A DNA stretch of 64,000 nt. Source: Prevotella sp. AGR2160 (lineage in GTDB: Bacteria > Bacteroidota > Bacteroidia > Bacteroidales > Bacteroidaceae). This document shows, one piece after another, positions 40,087-49,701 of the stretch; positions within the stretch are counted from its first letter, which is position 1; each line of letters begins with the position of its first letter. Made by a program: the position numbers and the translations under genes. The notes below the pieces were generated by a model. The model made no database searches, was not told where the DNA came from, and saw only the letters and a list, made by a program, of their open reading frames with translations. The stretch spans positions 1 to 64,000 of the forward strand of contig NZ_AUJK01000004.1 of NCBI RefSeq assembly GCF_000424185.1, given 5' to 3'.

Positions 40087-41542
40087 TGTTCGTCAGCCGA
40101 GTGTTCTCGGTTCCTTAGACTGGTGGACGGTAGCCATCTACCTCGCCCTCCTCATCTTCGGCTGGTTCAGTGTCTGCGGTGCCAGCTATACCTATGGTGA
40201 GAACGACATCTTCAGTCTGGCAACGCGCTCAGGCATGCAGATTATATGGATCGCCACGTCCATCGTCCTGGGCTTTGTCATCCTCATGCTCGATGACCGT
40301 TTCTACGACACGTTCTCCTATATTATATACGGAGCGTTTCTCCTCCTTCTCTTCGCTACGATCTTCAACCCGCATACCATCAAGGGCTCACGGTCGTGGC
40401 TCGTTCTGGGACCTCTGCGTATGCAGCCGGCAGAGTTTGCGAAGTTTGCCACGGCACTGGCCGTGGCGAAGTTCATGTCGACCTATGGCTTCGACATCCA
40501 TAAATGGAAGCATTTCGCTGTCGCCGCCGGCATCGTCATCCTCCCCATGCTGGAGATCATCGCCCAGCGCGAGACGGGCTCCGCCCTCGTCTACCTGAGT
40601 TTCTTCCTGATGTTCTACCGGGAAGGAATGCCGGGAAGTATCCTCTTCACAGCTGTGGCGATGGTGGTCTATTTCGTCGTGGGTATCAAGTATGAACAAG
40701 TATTTCTCTGGGACGGTCACACGTCAGTAGGGAAATTCGTTGTTCTATTGCTCGTCCAGGCCTTCACGTCAGGGATGATATGGGTGTATTGCAAACAGAA
40801 GTTGCAGGCTCTTCAGGTGATGGGCATCATGGTCGCCGTGACCATCGCCGCCATTCTCTTCTCCTTCTTCGTGATCCATTTCGATGTTGTCTACGTACAA
40901 CTCGCCATCTGTGCCGTAATGATCGGTTATCTCATCTTCGTAGCCATCTCCGCCCAATGGAAGAACTATCTCTATATCGCTTGCTTCGCCGTAGGCTCCA
41001 TCGCGTTCTTCTACAGTGCCGACTTCGTACTCAACGATGTCATGGAACCGCACCAGCGCGTACGTATCAACGTCCTCCTCGGCCTAGACGAGGATCCTGC
41101 CGGTGCCGGCTATAATGTCCACCAAAGTGAGATAGCCATCGGATCGGGGGGACTGGCCGGCAAGGGGTTCCTCAACGGTACACAGACGAAGCTGAAGTTC
41201 GTGCCGGAGCAGGACACCGACTTCATCTTCTGTACCGTCGGTGAGGAGGAAGGGTTCCTCGGTTCCGCCGGCGTGCTCTGTCTCTTCCTCGCCTTGATCC
41301 TGCGGCTCATCAAACTGGCGGAGCGACAACCATTCCGCTTTGGACGTGTCTATGGCTATTGCGTCCTGAGCGTATTCCTATTTCATGTATTCATCAATGT
41401 GGGAATGGTATTAGGTCTGACACCGGTCATCGGAATTCCGCTGCCGTTTTTCAGTTATGGTGGTAGTAGCCTCTGGGGCTTCACCATCCTCCTCTTTATC
41501 TTCCTGAGAATTGATGCGGGAAGAAACCTTATTCGTAATTGA
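40067..41542 (+). CDS. rodA: SEDS peptidoglycan glycosyltransferase RodA
   Basis: RodA polymerises glycan strands together with PBP2. It has about ten membrane helices and the SEDS signatures LVLGPLRMQPAEFAKFATAL, IIAQRETGSALVYLSFFLMF (catalytic Asp is Glu-neighbouring in this family), QSEIAIGSGGLAGKGFLNGT and FVPEQDTDFIFCTVGEEEGF; it ends LPFFSYGGSSLWGFTILLF. At 491 residues it is longer than the E. coli enzyme (370), mainly in an extra central membrane region (~215-310), a feature common in Bacteroidetes. It starts inside mrdA. A perfect 15-bp inverted repeat covers its stop. Confidence 0.95.
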   Translation: MERPIDNVRQPSVLGSLDWWTVAIYLALLIFGWFSVCGASYTYGENDIFSLATRSGMQIIWIATSIVLGFVILMLDDRFYDTFSYIIYGAFLLLLFATIFNPHTIKGSRSWLVLGPLRMQPAEFAKFATALAVAKFMSTYGFDIHKWKHFAVAAGIVILPMLEIIAQRETGSALVYLSFFLMFYREGMPGSILFTAVAMVVYFVVGIKYEQVFLWDGHTSVGKFVVLLLVQAFTSGMIWVYCKQKLQALQVMGIMVAVTIAAILFSFFVIHFDVVYVQLAICAVMIGYLIFVAISAQWKNYLYIACFAVGSIAFFYSADFVLNDVMEPHQRVRINVLLGLDEDPAGAGYNVHQSEIAIGSGGLAGKGFLNGTQTKLKFVPEQDTDFIFCTVGEEEGFLGSAGVLCLFLALILRLIKLAERQPFRFGRVYGYCVLSVFLFHVFINVGMVLGLTPVIGIPLPFFSYGGSSLWGFTILLFIFLRIDAGRNLIRN

Positions 41543-41564
41543 CGCCTATGCGTCAATTACGAAT
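41531..41564 (+). terminator. Hairpin overlapping the rodA stop codon
   Basis: ATTCGTAATTGACGC (41531-41545) pairs perfectly with GCGTCAATTACGAAT (41550-41564). The TGA stop of rodA is inside the stem. No T-run follows, so this may be a stabiliser or a bidirectional stop with the convergent gldH gene. Confidence 0.6.
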
Positions 41565-41575
41565 AACACGTTTCC

Positions 41576-41611
41576 TTTGCAGGGGCCGTCCCTTGTGGCG
41601 GCCCCTGCAAA
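41576..41611. repeat. GC-rich 13-bp inverted repeat (GGGGCCG family)
   Basis: TTTGCAGGGGCCG and CGGCCCCTGCAAA face each other around TCCCTTGTGG. The same sequence, complemented and lacking one arm, occurs at 62857-62881, and a diverged copy at 50281-50306. It sits between convergent rodA and gldH. Confidence 0.75.
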
Positions 41612-41626
41612 TGGATCAATTCCATC

Positions 41627-42163
41627 TTATTCGCGCTTCATGCTATAGCCTACATTGACAATCCCGGGAAGGATCTCCCGCTTCATGACATGCCGTACGG
41701 AGACATAGACGCTATCGTATGGCTGCAGCTGTAGATTACCGATATAGAAACGGTACTGATACTCACTGATACCCTTTCCACGCACCCGACCATTGTCATC
41801 GACGAGACGCAGCCTCAGGGTGTCACAATAAGAATCACTACCGCAGGCTACAAAGCGCGCTGCAAGAGGATGGATAAAGTTATGCTGCTTCACCTCCACC
41901 TTTTTATTATGGATGACCTTCTGCTCCACGACAAGGGTGAGATCGGTGAAAGGATATTCCTGATTGACACGCAGACCGAGATGAGAACTGTAATGTCCGG
42001 GCTCCTCTTGACGGGGAACGGCGAAGTTCAGCGTGTCATTTTTCTCCCACCCCGAAACGGCGACAGGCTCGTAATGGTCATAGACCTTATTTTTCAGACA
42101 GCTTGTCAGGAGCAGTGGCAGGAGCAGAAGTAACAGCAGACTGGTCTTTATTAACTTTCTCAT
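41627..42163 (-). CDS. gldH: Gliding-motility-type lipoprotein GldH
   Basis: GldH is a Bacteroidetes lipoprotein required for gliding in Flavobacterium; non-gliding members, including Prevotella relatives, also carry it. The 178-residue product starts with a lipoprotein signal (MRKLIKTSLLLLLLLPLLLT, lipobox LLTSC). The mature part has the family pattern YPFTDLTLVVEQKVIHNK, LRLRLVDDNGRVRGKGISEY and YDSVYVSVRHVMKREILPGI. Start at 42163 is chosen for its signal peptide; 77 bp of the gene overlap the 3' end of the PSP1 gene in another frame. It is the last gene of a metF-holB-PSP1-gldH run. Confidence 0.85.
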   Translation of the reverse strand: MRKLIKTSLLLLLLLPLLLTSCLKNKVYDHYEPVAVSGWEKNDTLNFAVPRQEEPGHYSSHLGLRVNQEYPFTDLTLVVEQKVIHNKKVEVKQHNFIHPLAARFVACGSDSYCDTLRLRLVDDNGRVRGKGISEYQYRFYIGNLQLQPYDSVYVSVRHVMKREILPGIVNVGYSMKRE

Positions 42164-43367
42164 TTCTTTTCCGATTATTATTCCTGGGCCCATTCTTCGG
42201 CTTTCCTCCATGCTGTTGAGTGCCCTTGGCGGCAGCATTTCTATTCTTACCTTTATTGTTACGGTTACGCTTCTTCCGTTTTCTTGGTTCTTCCTCAGTG
42301 TCGAAACGGGATACATCAGCATCGGCGAGAAGGTCGATAGGTTTCGGTGTTTCCTTCACCTTCCCGTCATTCTGCAGTGACAGGGGCTTCTCACCACGTT
42401 TGTTCATCTCAATGATTTCCCGGGCACGTTCGGCAGAGATCGTCTCGATATTGGCAGCGAGGTTCTTGTCGGTAGAATAGGTGATCATCCCCGTGAGGAT
42501 ATCACTCTTGAAATAGAAATAGTCACTGTCCTTCGTCTGCAACTGTACATCCTTCGGCGGCAGTTTCTTACTGGCCTCGATATAGTCGTCAACCTCGTAG
42601 TTCAGACAACATTTCAGTTTGGCGCACATACCCGCGAGCTTTTGGGGATTCAACGAGATATCCTGCACACGGGCAGCATTGGTGGAGACACTGGAGAAAT
42701 TCTTCATCCAGGTGGCACAACAGAGCTCACGGCCGCAAGGACCCGTACCGCCGATACGACCGGCCTCCTGACGGGCACCGATCTGCTTCATCTCGATACG
42801 TACGTGGAAAGTGTCAGCGAGGACCTTAATAAGCTGACGGAAGTCGACACGCTCATCGGCAATATAATAGAAGATAGCCTTGTTGCCGTCACCCTGGTAT
42901 TCCACGTCACCGATCTTCATCTGCAAGCCGAGGTTCTTGGCGATCTGGCGGCTCTGGATCATCGTGGCATGTTCACGGCTCTTGGCCTCCTGAAACTTCT
43001 CCATATCTACAGGTTTGGCGATGCGGTAGATACGGCGAATCTCATCGGCCGAACGGAGATTGGCCTTTTTAATCTGCAGCTTTACGAGCCGTCCCGTGAG
43101 GGTAACGACACCGATGTCATGGCCCGGGTTAGCCTCCACGGCGACGACATCACCCTTATGCAGATCAAGGTTGTTGACATTATGATAATATCCTTTCCGC
43201 GTGTTCTTGAACTGCACCTCCACAAGGTCCGTCGACTCCGCATTACCGGGGATATCGGCGAGCCAGTCGTAGGTATTCAGCTGGCGGTCCTGACGTCCGA
43301 CGCCGGCGGCACAGAGGCCACGGTCACAGTCATGACACGATTCAAAATTCATATTGTTAAAATCCAT
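42087..43367 (-). CDS. PSP1-domain protein (RicT/YaaT-like)
   Basis: PSP1/RicT proteins join an Fe-S complex that stimulates RNA maturation in Bacillus; the role in Bacteroidetes is not settled. Cysteine clusters fit metal binding: SCHDCDRGLCAAG at the start, GPCGRELCCATWMKNFSSVS and GMCAKLKCCLNYEVDDYIEA in the core. The PSP1 domain runs from about residue 60 to 270 (VEVQFKNTRKGYYHN onward). The C-terminal ~90 residues are a basic, Asn/Lys-rich, low-complexity tail (RKRKKRNRNNKGKNRNAAAK) that may bind RNA, much longer than in Firmicutes. It starts 15 bp after the holB stop. Confidence 0.85.
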   Translation of the reverse strand: MDFNNMNFESCHDCDRGLCAAGVGRQDRQLNTYDWLADIPGNAESTDLVEVQFKNTRKGYYHNVNNLDLHKGDVVAVEANPGHDIGVVTLTGRLVKLQIKKANLRSADEIRRIYRIAKPVDMEKFQEAKSREHATMIQSRQIAKNLGLQMKIGDVEYQGDGNKAIFYYIADERVDFRQLIKVLADTFHVRIEMKQIGARQEAGRIGGTGPCGRELCCATWMKNFSSVSTNAARVQDISLNPQKLAGMCAKLKCCLNYEVDDYIEASKKLPPKDVQLQTKDSDYFYFKSDILTGMITYSTDKNLAANIETISAERAREIIEMNKRGEKPLSLQNDGKVKETPKPIDLLADADVSRFDTEEEPRKRKKRNRNNKGKNRNAAAKGTQQHGGKPKNGPRNNNRKRNEKVNKDQSAVTSAPATAPDKLSEK

Positions 43368-43382
43368 ATTTTGTTTAATCTA

Positions 43383-44525
43383 CTATTTTCTAATCAGCAG
43401 CACGATCATGTTCAAGGCGAGATCGAAGAATACTACTTTCGCGTTGGCATTCTGTCCGATATCCCGCAGTGCCTTCTGCAGGAGCATGGAGATTTCGATG
43501 ACATTAGCCTCATTGATGAAGCGTGCGAAATTGACGGAGAATTTCTCCTCCTCTTCCGTCATATAGACGAGATCGGGATTGCCGAAGTTATACATGAAGT
43601 TCTCCCTCACCATTCTCAGGAAATATTCGAGCAAGCGTTTCTGCTTCTCCCTTCCGTAGGTGGCAATGATATCGACCCATTTCTTCAAGTCGTGGATATT
43701 GCGCAGATAGGAGAGGCGCATGAGCATCTTGAACATATCGAGGAAGAGGACATTCTCGTTGCCGGCATTCAGCTCCTCGAGGGCTTTCAGCCAGTTGCCG
43801 TTGGCCACACGGGCGATGCGATGGGCGGCGGAGGCAGCAATGCCGCGTTTCTCCACGAGGGCTTTCTCGATATCCTCCGTATCAATACGTTTCATACGGA
43901 AGAGCTGCGTACGGCTGCGGATGGTCTCCAGAAGCTGTTCGGGATGTTCACTGACCATGAGGAAAAAGGTCTGCTCGGGCGGCTCCTCGAGGAGTTTGAG
44001 GATCTTGTTGGCAGCCTGGAGGTTCATACGCTCAGGGAGCCAGATAAGCGCAATCTTCACGCCACCCATACTAGCTTTCAGACTGAGCTTATGGGCGATA
44101 GCATCACTCTCCTCGGCGGTGATGATAGCCTGCTGGTTCTCGGCACCCATTGCCGTCATCCATTCCTCCATAGTGAAATAGAGGTCTTTGGCAATCATCT
44201 GGTGCCACTCCTTCGTGAAGTCATCACTCACGGGCTTATGATCACTGGGCCAACTGCTCTTCTTGATGGTAGGATAGGTGAAATGGAGATCGGGATGTTC
44301 CCATTTGGCAAGCATGGCATGGGCATTGCGCAGACGAGCCTCATCGGCGGCGATGTCACTGTTGCCGTCGGATAGAAGAAAGCGTGCGAAGGCCATGGCC
44401 AGCGCCATCTTCCCGCAGCCTTCCGGTCCCGTGATCAGAAGGGCATGAGGAATACGGTGCTCGTCGAGGAGTTGTCCAAGCCTGTCCTGTGCCTCCTGCT
44501 GACCTATGATCTCATCAAAATGCAT
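43383..44525 (-). CDS. holB: DNA polymerase III subunit delta' (clamp-loader)
   Basis: Delta' is a fixed AAA+ subunit of the clamp loader. Start at 44525 (MHFDEIIGQQEAQDRLGQLL) matches the family; the longer frame overlaps metF. Features: P-loop-like LLITGPEGCGKMALAMAFAR, where the usual Ser/Thr after GK is Met, in line with delta' not hydrolysing ATP; EESDAIAHKLSLKASMGGVK; IALIWLPERMNLQAANKILK; LLEEPPEQTFFLMVSEHPEQ; and LETIRSRTQLFRMK, the SRC-like motif with Arg kept. 380 residues. It sits 17 bp downstream of metF. Confidence 0.88.
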   Translation of the reverse strand: MHFDEIIGQQEAQDRLGQLLDEHRIPHALLITGPEGCGKMALAMAFARFLLSDGNSDIAADEARLRNAHAMLAKWEHPDLHFTYPTIKKSSWPSDHKPVSDDFTKEWHQMIAKDLYFTMEEWMTAMGAENQQAIITAEESDAIAHKLSLKASMGGVKIALIWLPERMNLQAANKILKLLEEPPEQTFFLMVSEHPEQLLETIRSRTQLFRMKRIDTEDIEKALVEKRGIAASAAHRIARVANGNWLKALEELNAGNENVLFLDMFKMLMRLSYLRNIHDLKKWVDIIATYGREKQKRLLEYFLRMVRENFMYNFGNPDLVYMTEEEEKFSVNFARFINEANVIEISMLLQKALRDIGQNANAKVVFFDLALNMIVLLIRK

Positions 44526-44542
44526 GAATGGCCATCCCTCCC

Positions 44543-45505
44543 CTATTTTCCGTAAATCTCTTTCAGAATAGCCTGCACACTCTTCACGGCAGAGACGGTG
44601 AAGAAATGCACATGACAGAAGCCATGGGCCTTGAGGTCTTCCACCTGTCGCAGTGACCATTCGATACCGAGCTGACGGGCATCCTCATCGGTCTTCAGCG
44701 TCAACGCACGGTCCGTGAGTTCCTTCGGGAAATCACAGTGGAAGGTCTTCGGGACTACCGTCAGTTGACTGAGTTTGGCAAAAGGCTTCAAGGCGGGGAC
44801 GATAGGAATGGTCACGCCCATCTTCCGCGCCTCATCGACAAACTGGTAAAACTTCTCATTGTCGTAGAAGAGCTGCGTGACGGCATACTCCGCGCCGAGG
44901 TCCTGCTTCTCCTTGAGATGGAGAATGTCCTGTTCGATATTCGGCGCCTCCTCATGCTTCTCGGGATAGCAGGCCACGCCATAGTCGAAATGCCGGCCGG
45001 GATGCTTGATTGGCGTACCATCGACGAAGAAGCCCTCGTTGAACCGGTTCACCTGTTTGATGAGGTCCGTGGTATGGGCATAACCGCCGGGCGTAGGCAC
45101 GAACCGGCGGTCCTCAGCGGCCTTGTCCCCACGCAACAGCAAGAGATTGCTGATGCCGAGGAACTGCAGGTCGAGGAGTTCATATTCGATATCCTCCTTC
45201 GTAGCGCCGGCACAGATGAGATGTGGAATAACGGGTATTTGATAACGGTTCTGAATAGCGGCGGCGATGGCTACTGTACCGGGACGGCGGCGTACACGGC
45301 GACGCTCCAGCAGGCCGTTATCCAACTGGAGATAGACGCACTCACTATGATGAGTGGTGATATTGATAAATGTCGGCTGATAGTCCTTCAGTGAGTCGAT
45401 GGTTCTGAAGAGGGACTCCGTGCCATTGCCTTTCAGCGGTGGGAGCACCTCGAAGGAGAATTTCAACTCATTACGGTTATCTTTGAGGAGTTCAGGAATA
45501 TTCAT
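44543..45505 (-). CDS. metF: 5,10-methylenetetrahydrofolate reductase
   Basis: MetF reduces methylene-THF to methyl-THF for methionine synthesis, using FAD. The TIM-barrel sequence is clear: ELKFSFEVLPPLKGNGTESL, INITTHHSE, IPVIPHLICAGATKEDIEYE, NLLLLRGDKAAEDRRF, FDYGVACYPEKHEEAP, KQDLGAEYAVTQLFYDNEKF and IPIVPALKPFAKLSQL. 320 residues, complete. A -7 box (TAAATTTG, complement of 45538-45545) lies 33 bp upstream. The gene heads a tight leftward run with holB, the PSP1 gene and gldH. Confidence 0.94.
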   Translation of the reverse strand: MNIPELLKDNRNELKFSFEVLPPLKGNGTESLFRTIDSLKDYQPTFINITTHHSECVYLQLDNGLLERRRVRRRPGTVAIAAAIQNRYQIPVIPHLICAGATKEDIEYELLDLQFLGISNLLLLRGDKAAEDRRFVPTPGGYAHTTDLIKQVNRFNEGFFVDGTPIKHPGRHFDYGVACYPEKHEEAPNIEQDILHLKEKQDLGAEYAVTQLFYDNEKFYQFVDEARKMGVTIPIVPALKPFAKLSQLTVVPKTFHCDFPKELTDRALTLKTDEDARQLGIEWSLRQVEDLKAHGFCHVHFFTVSAVKSVQAILKEIYGK

Positions 45506-45579
45506 TTCGCTATAACGCTTTTGGTTGCAAATTTAGCAATTTTTTGGCGAATAAACGAATAACACACCCGTTTTTCGCC

Positions 45580-45605
45580 GTAGGGACATGATTGATCATG
45601 TTCCG
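45580..45605. repeat. ATGAT palindromic repeat between metF and the SNF2 gene
   Basis: GTAGGGACATGATTGATCAT (start of 45580-45605), containing CATGAT-TG-ATCATG. It lies 13 bp beyond the end of the SNF2-type gene on its 3' side. Confidence 0.75.
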
Positions 45606-45618
45606 CACATCATCCTCA

Positions 45619-48600
45619 TTATTTCATCAACAGCTTCAGGAGCTCTTCCTTCGTCATGCTGTGGCTGACATCCATGCCCTCGAGGAGAGAGTCGGCGAGA
45701 TCCCGCTTACTCTTATGGAGACGCAGGATCTTCTCCTCAATGGTATGCTCACTGATGAGATGATAGACCGTCACGTTCTGGTTCTGGCCGATACGGTAAG
45801 CACGGTCTGTGGCCTGTTCCTCAATGGCAGGGTTCCACCAGGGATCGAGATGGATCACGTAGTTTGCTCCCGTGAGGTTCAGTCCCAAGCCGCCGGCCTT
45901 CAGGGAGATGAGGAAGAAGGGACATGCCCCCGACTGGAAGTCACTGACGAGCTTCTCACGTTTCTTCATCGGCGTGGAGCCGTCAAGGTAGAGATAGGGA
46001 ATCTTTGCCTTGTCCATGGCCTTGCGGACCTCATCGAAGAAGGAGGTGAACTGACTGAAGACGAGGGCACGGTTGCCGCCATCTAGCAACTCCTCAGCAA
46101 GCTCAATAAACGTCTGTACCTTCGAACTCTCTTTCTTCCACCGCTTGTCGACGAGGGAACAGCTGCAGGCCATCTCACGGAGCTTCGTCAGTTCGGCGAG
46201 GACGGAGACATCAACCTTCGTGACGTTGTTCAGCGCCTTCTCCGTCTTCTGCCGCCGTGCCTCATAGAGCGCCATCTCCTCCGGCGACAGCGATACGGGC
46301 ATGTAGATATCGTGCTTCTCGGGGAGCTCCTCCACGACCTCTGCCTTCGTACGGCGAAGGAGGAAGGGCGCGATGAGCTTGCGGAGCTGTGCCTGCTGCT
46401 CCTTGTCATGGTCTTCCTCGATGGGGATGATATATTTCTTCTTAAAGTTCTCCAGTGAGCCGAGCAGTCCGGGGTCAATGAACTGGAAGAGGTTCCAGAG
46501 TTCAGAGAGATGGTTCTGCAGCGGCGTTCCCGTGAGCATCACCTTCCGCTTGGCCTGGAGGCGCATGGCGGCCTTCGACATCTTCGTGTTCGCGTTCTTG
46601 ATGGTATGGGCCTCATCGAGACAGACCACATTCCACTCCTTCGCCGTCAGCGACTCCTGTTCGATATTCAGCATGGCATAAGTACTCAGCACGACATCGC
46701 CGGCCTTCGCCCGCTCTATTGTCGCCTTGCGGTCGAGGCTGTCGTTGAGGATAGAGACGAGGAGCGTCGGCGCGAACTTCGCCAACTCATTGCGCCAGTT
46801 CGGCACCACAGAAGCCGGGGCAACGATGAGCGAAGGCCCCTCAGCCTGCTGCTCAAGGAGCAGCGTGATGGTCTGCACCGTCTTTCCCAAACCCATATCA
46901 TCGGCGAGACAGACGCCTGCGCCCCAGTCGGTGAACTTCGACATCCATTCAAAGCCCTCCTGCTGATAGCCGCGGAGCTCGGCATTGAGCATCTTCGGCA
47001 CACGGGGACGGCGGCGCTCACTGGTCTTGATACGCTTCTCGAGGTCCACGAGGGCCTGACAGGTATTCACCTGCAGCTCGTCGGAGTCGAGGACATCACC
47101 GAGAAGAGCCACGGCGGCGGGCGCCATCTGCAGATGGCTGCGGTTCTCCACGGCCACATTATCCACCTTACGAAGGAGTTTCTTCAACTTACCCGTGAGT
47201 TGGAGATATTCATGGTCATTGAGTTTGATATACTTTCCCTTGCTCTCCCGCATGAGGAGGAGGAGCTTCTGCAGGCTGATCACCTGCTGCTCGTCGATCT
47301 GCACGTCACCCTCCATCTCGAACCAGCCGTTCTTGCTCTTGATATTGATGGACACGCTGCCACCCTTTACAGGCGGGTGGACGGTGATCTTCGCGCCTTT
47401 CTTCCATTCTATCTCACAGACGGCGCCATTGTCCTTCGACCATTCAAGGAAGTCGAGGAAGTTCCTGACGGAGAAGCGGATGTTCGACAGTGTGTCCTTA
47501 TCCTCGGGATCATCATCCGCTTCCCACACCTCCAGTTCCACGAGCTCGTCAGCGAAAGTCCGGAGGTTCTTCTTCTCCGCCTTGATATCCCGCTCGAGGA
47601 CGACCTTCTTCCCGTCGAAATCCTCCACGGAGGATAGATTGCCCTGGCCCGGAGTGACCGTCATCGACGGCAGAGGATGGCAGACGACGGTCATGAGGAA
47701 CGCGTCATCCTCCGTAGGAATCACCTGCAGCGACAGCAGGGCCCTGCCGACGACCTTGTCGAGATTCTCCATCTCCACCTTCATGTTCGTGCGCAGGCCG
47801 ATCTGCGCACCGGCCTGTTCGATGAGTTGGGTGATGAGGGGCTCAGCTTTGGCGGGATAGGAATGTATCTTACTGAGGGCGTCAAAGATCTTACGCTCCT
47901 GGACCGTCGGGGTGATGATGGCATAGTCAGTATCGGTATTCTGGACAACGGTCGTCCCCGCTCCTTTCCAGTTGGCCGTGATCTTGAAGCCTCCCCGTTT
48001 CTCCTTGTCGATATTCAGATAGGCACGTTCCTCATGGATATTCACGGGCAACTCGTTATAGTTCTCATCCACAAAGAACACACGCTTGCAGCCGATAAGC
48101 AGCGGCAGCGCCTTCTCCAGTGAGATACGATAATTAAAGGGATCGATGGCATTGCGTAGTTTCGTGTCATACCCGTCGACATCGGGCACGCCCTCAAGGT
48201 TCACAAAGTCGCTGACCTGCAATTCCCTTCCCGAGGACCAGCGACCGTTCTTCATCCGTTTGCGGACGATGGGGCGCAGGGAGTCCCAACTGATGAGATA
48301 CAGTAGTTTCTGACGCTGTTCAAGGGAATCATCGGCGGTATTGGCGTCAAGACTGGCGATGAGCTGCTCGAGGTTCGTACGCCACGGCTCTTTGATATCA
48401 AGACTGAGGAAGAGAGAGTCGCCGGGGAGCGCAGTCGTGATAGGGAGACCGGCGGCATGATAGGTCTCATCGCCCATAAGCTCATGACAGAGAAAGGCAT
48501 GATCGGGCACCACCGATCCCCACCATTCAGGCTTGTGCTTCCCCGTGAGTTTCCCGATCTTGTTGAGGACCAGGGCGAGTAGCCAGTCTACGGGCTCCGG

Positions 48601-49671
48601 GTAACGGATGTCTCCCATTTCCTCGTCATTGTAAGCCTTAGCGGGGTAGATGATATCCTTATGAGTGACAAACAGACTGTTCAAGATCCTCAGAATCGTC
48701 GCCATCTGACGGTGGTGCTCACGCTCGAGGCGGGTCTGCAGCGTCTCGTTCTTATGCAGTGCCGCCGGAGTCCCCACGAGGATGTTACAGAGCGCGAAAC
48801 AGTAGTTGGCAAGGTCATCATTGAAGAGTCCCTTTGAGAACCGATATGACGACGCCGCGCATTTGTTCTGCACCGTCATGGCCTTCGTGAAGAACTTATA
48901 GGCCGCGGCATAATTGCCACCGAGGAGCTGTTGGACAGCGGCGAGCACGAGGGTGTAAGGATTGAGATGGGCCTCCTTGAGATCGATGGACAGCTCACCG
49001 CAGGCAAAGAAATAATAATAGGCGAAACGCTCCTGCAGCGTATACTTATAAAGCTCCAGCTTACGCGCCGTGCCACCAATACCCATCGGATGCTCCACTT
49101 TATCCTGGACCTCTGACATCTGTTTCAACTTCTCCCAGGAAACCGCCGCCCTGCCGGACACGACCTCGTCAAGGACGGCATCAAAGAGGCGGGCGTGGAA
49201 ACCGCTGCTCATCTTCGAAATGAAATATTGAAACTTCGGATGTTCAAGGACATCCACGAGGGTCTTGAAGAAGAAAGAAGCGGCATACGTCTTTTCGATG
49301 GCGGCGTCCATCTCCATCGCGTCACCCTGGAAGAATATCTCATAGAGCTTCGTGATCTGGGAGGCGGAGATTCCGTAGCGGCGAAGGCATCTCTTCACGC
49401 CCTGCGCCCATTCGGGATGGACGACATAGAGGTCGTAACTAGCCAGGGCCACATCATGTAGATTGACATTCTCAATACCGACCTGGAAATATTGGTTGTC
49501 GTAACAGCCTTTATTTTTAAGACTGTTCACGCATTGCGACACCTGCGAGGCCGTGAGAACCTCTTTACAGATCTTGGTGTAAATATGGTCCTGCGCATAG
49601 TCATTGACCATTGTCATCGCCGACAGCAGGTATCTCTCATCCGCCGTCAAATCCGTATATTTCACTTTCAT
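45619..49671 (-). CDS. SNF2-family DEAD/DEAH helicase
   Basis: SNF2 ATPases translocate on duplex DNA and remodel bound proteins. In this 1350-residue protein the C-terminal ~480 residues form the motor: I CLADDMGLGKTVQTITLLLE, II VVCLDEAHTIKNANTKMSKA, III MLTGTPLQNHLSELWNLFQF, V ISLKAGGLGLNLTGANYVIH, VI QATDRAYRIGQNQNVTVYHL. The N-terminal ~850 residues are helical and unassigned, with beta-rich SWIM-less middle parts (WKKGAKITVHPPVKGGSVSI); such long arms occur in Bacteroidetes SNF2 proteins. A -7 box (TAACTTTG, complement of 49694-49701) lies upstream. Alone, not in an operon; no methyltransferase or nuclease partner suggests a restriction role. Confidence 0.9.
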   Translation of the reverse strand: MKVKYTDLTADERYLLSAMTMVNDYAQDHIYTKICKEVLTASQVSQCVNSLKNKGCYDNQYFQVGIENVNLHDVALASYDLYVVHPEWAQGVKRCLRRYGISASQITKLYEIFFQGDAMEMDAAIEKTYAASFFFKTLVDVLEHPKFQYFISKMSSGFHARLFDAVLDEVVSGRAAVSWEKLKQMSEVQDKVEHPMGIGGTARKLELYKYTLQERFAYYYFFACGELSIDLKEAHLNPYTLVLAAVQQLLGGNYAAAYKFFTKAMTVQNKCAASSYRFSKGLFNDDLANYCFALCNILVGTPAALHKNETLQTRLEREHHRQMATILRILNSLFVTHKDIIYPAKAYNDEEMGDIRYPEPVDWLLALVLNKIGKLTGKHKPEWWGSVVPDHAFLCHELMGDETYHAAGLPITTALPGDSLFLSLDIKEPWRTNLEQLIASLDANTADDSLEQRQKLLYLISWDSLRPIVRKRMKNGRWSSGRELQVSDFVNLEGVPDVDGYDTKLRNAIDPFNYRISLEKALPLLIGCKRVFFVDENYNELPVNIHEERAYLNIDKEKRGGFKITANWKGAGTTVVQNTDTDYAIITPTVQERKIFDALSKIHSYPAKAEPLITQLIEQAGAQIGLRTNMKVEMENLDKVVGRALLSLQVIPTEDDAFLMTVVCHPLPSMTVTPGQGNLSSVEDFDGKKVVLERDIKAEKKNLRTFADELVELEVWEADDDPEDKDTLSNIRFSVRNFLDFLEWSKDNGAVCEIEWKKGAKITVHPPVKGGSVSINIKSKNGWFEMEGDVQIDEQQVISLQKLLLLMRESKGKYIKLNDHEYLQLTGKLKKLLRKVDNVAVENRSHLQMAPAAVALLGDVLDSDELQVNTCQALVDLEKRIKTSERRRPRVPKMLNAELRGYQQEGFEWMSKFTDWGAGVCLADDMGLGKTVQTITLLLEQQAEGPSLIVAPASVVPNWRNELAKFAPTLLVSILNDSLDRKATIERAKAGDVVLSTYAMLNIEQESLTAKEWNVVCLDEAHTIKNANTKMSKAAMRLQAKRKVMLTGTPLQNHLSELWNLFQFIDPGLLGSLENFKKKYIIPIEEDHDKEQQAQLRKLIAPFLLRRTKAEVVEELPEKHDIYMPVSLSPEEMALYEARRQKTEKALNNVTKVDVSVLAELTKLREMACSCSLVDKRWKKESSKVQTFIELAEELLDGGNRALVFSQFTSFFDEVRKAMDKAKIPYLYLDGSTPMKKREKLVSDFQSGACPFFLISLKAGGLGLNLTGANYVIHLDPWWNPAIEEQATDRAYRIGQNQNVTVYHLISEHTIEEKILRLHKSKRDLADSLLEGMDVSHSMTKEELLKLLMK

Positions 49672-49701
49672 TTTTCTTCTTGATATTTTGTCGCAAAGTT
49701 A

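Noticed and set aside
42642-44375. 577-codon plus-strand frame across the PSP1 and holB genes
   Set aside because: It spans two well-supported genes in the opposite sense and has no domain.
45619-49671. SNF2 helicase as part of a DISARM-like or other defence system
   Set aside because: No methyltransferase, nuclease or PLD-domain partner is adjacent; neighbours are housekeeping genes.
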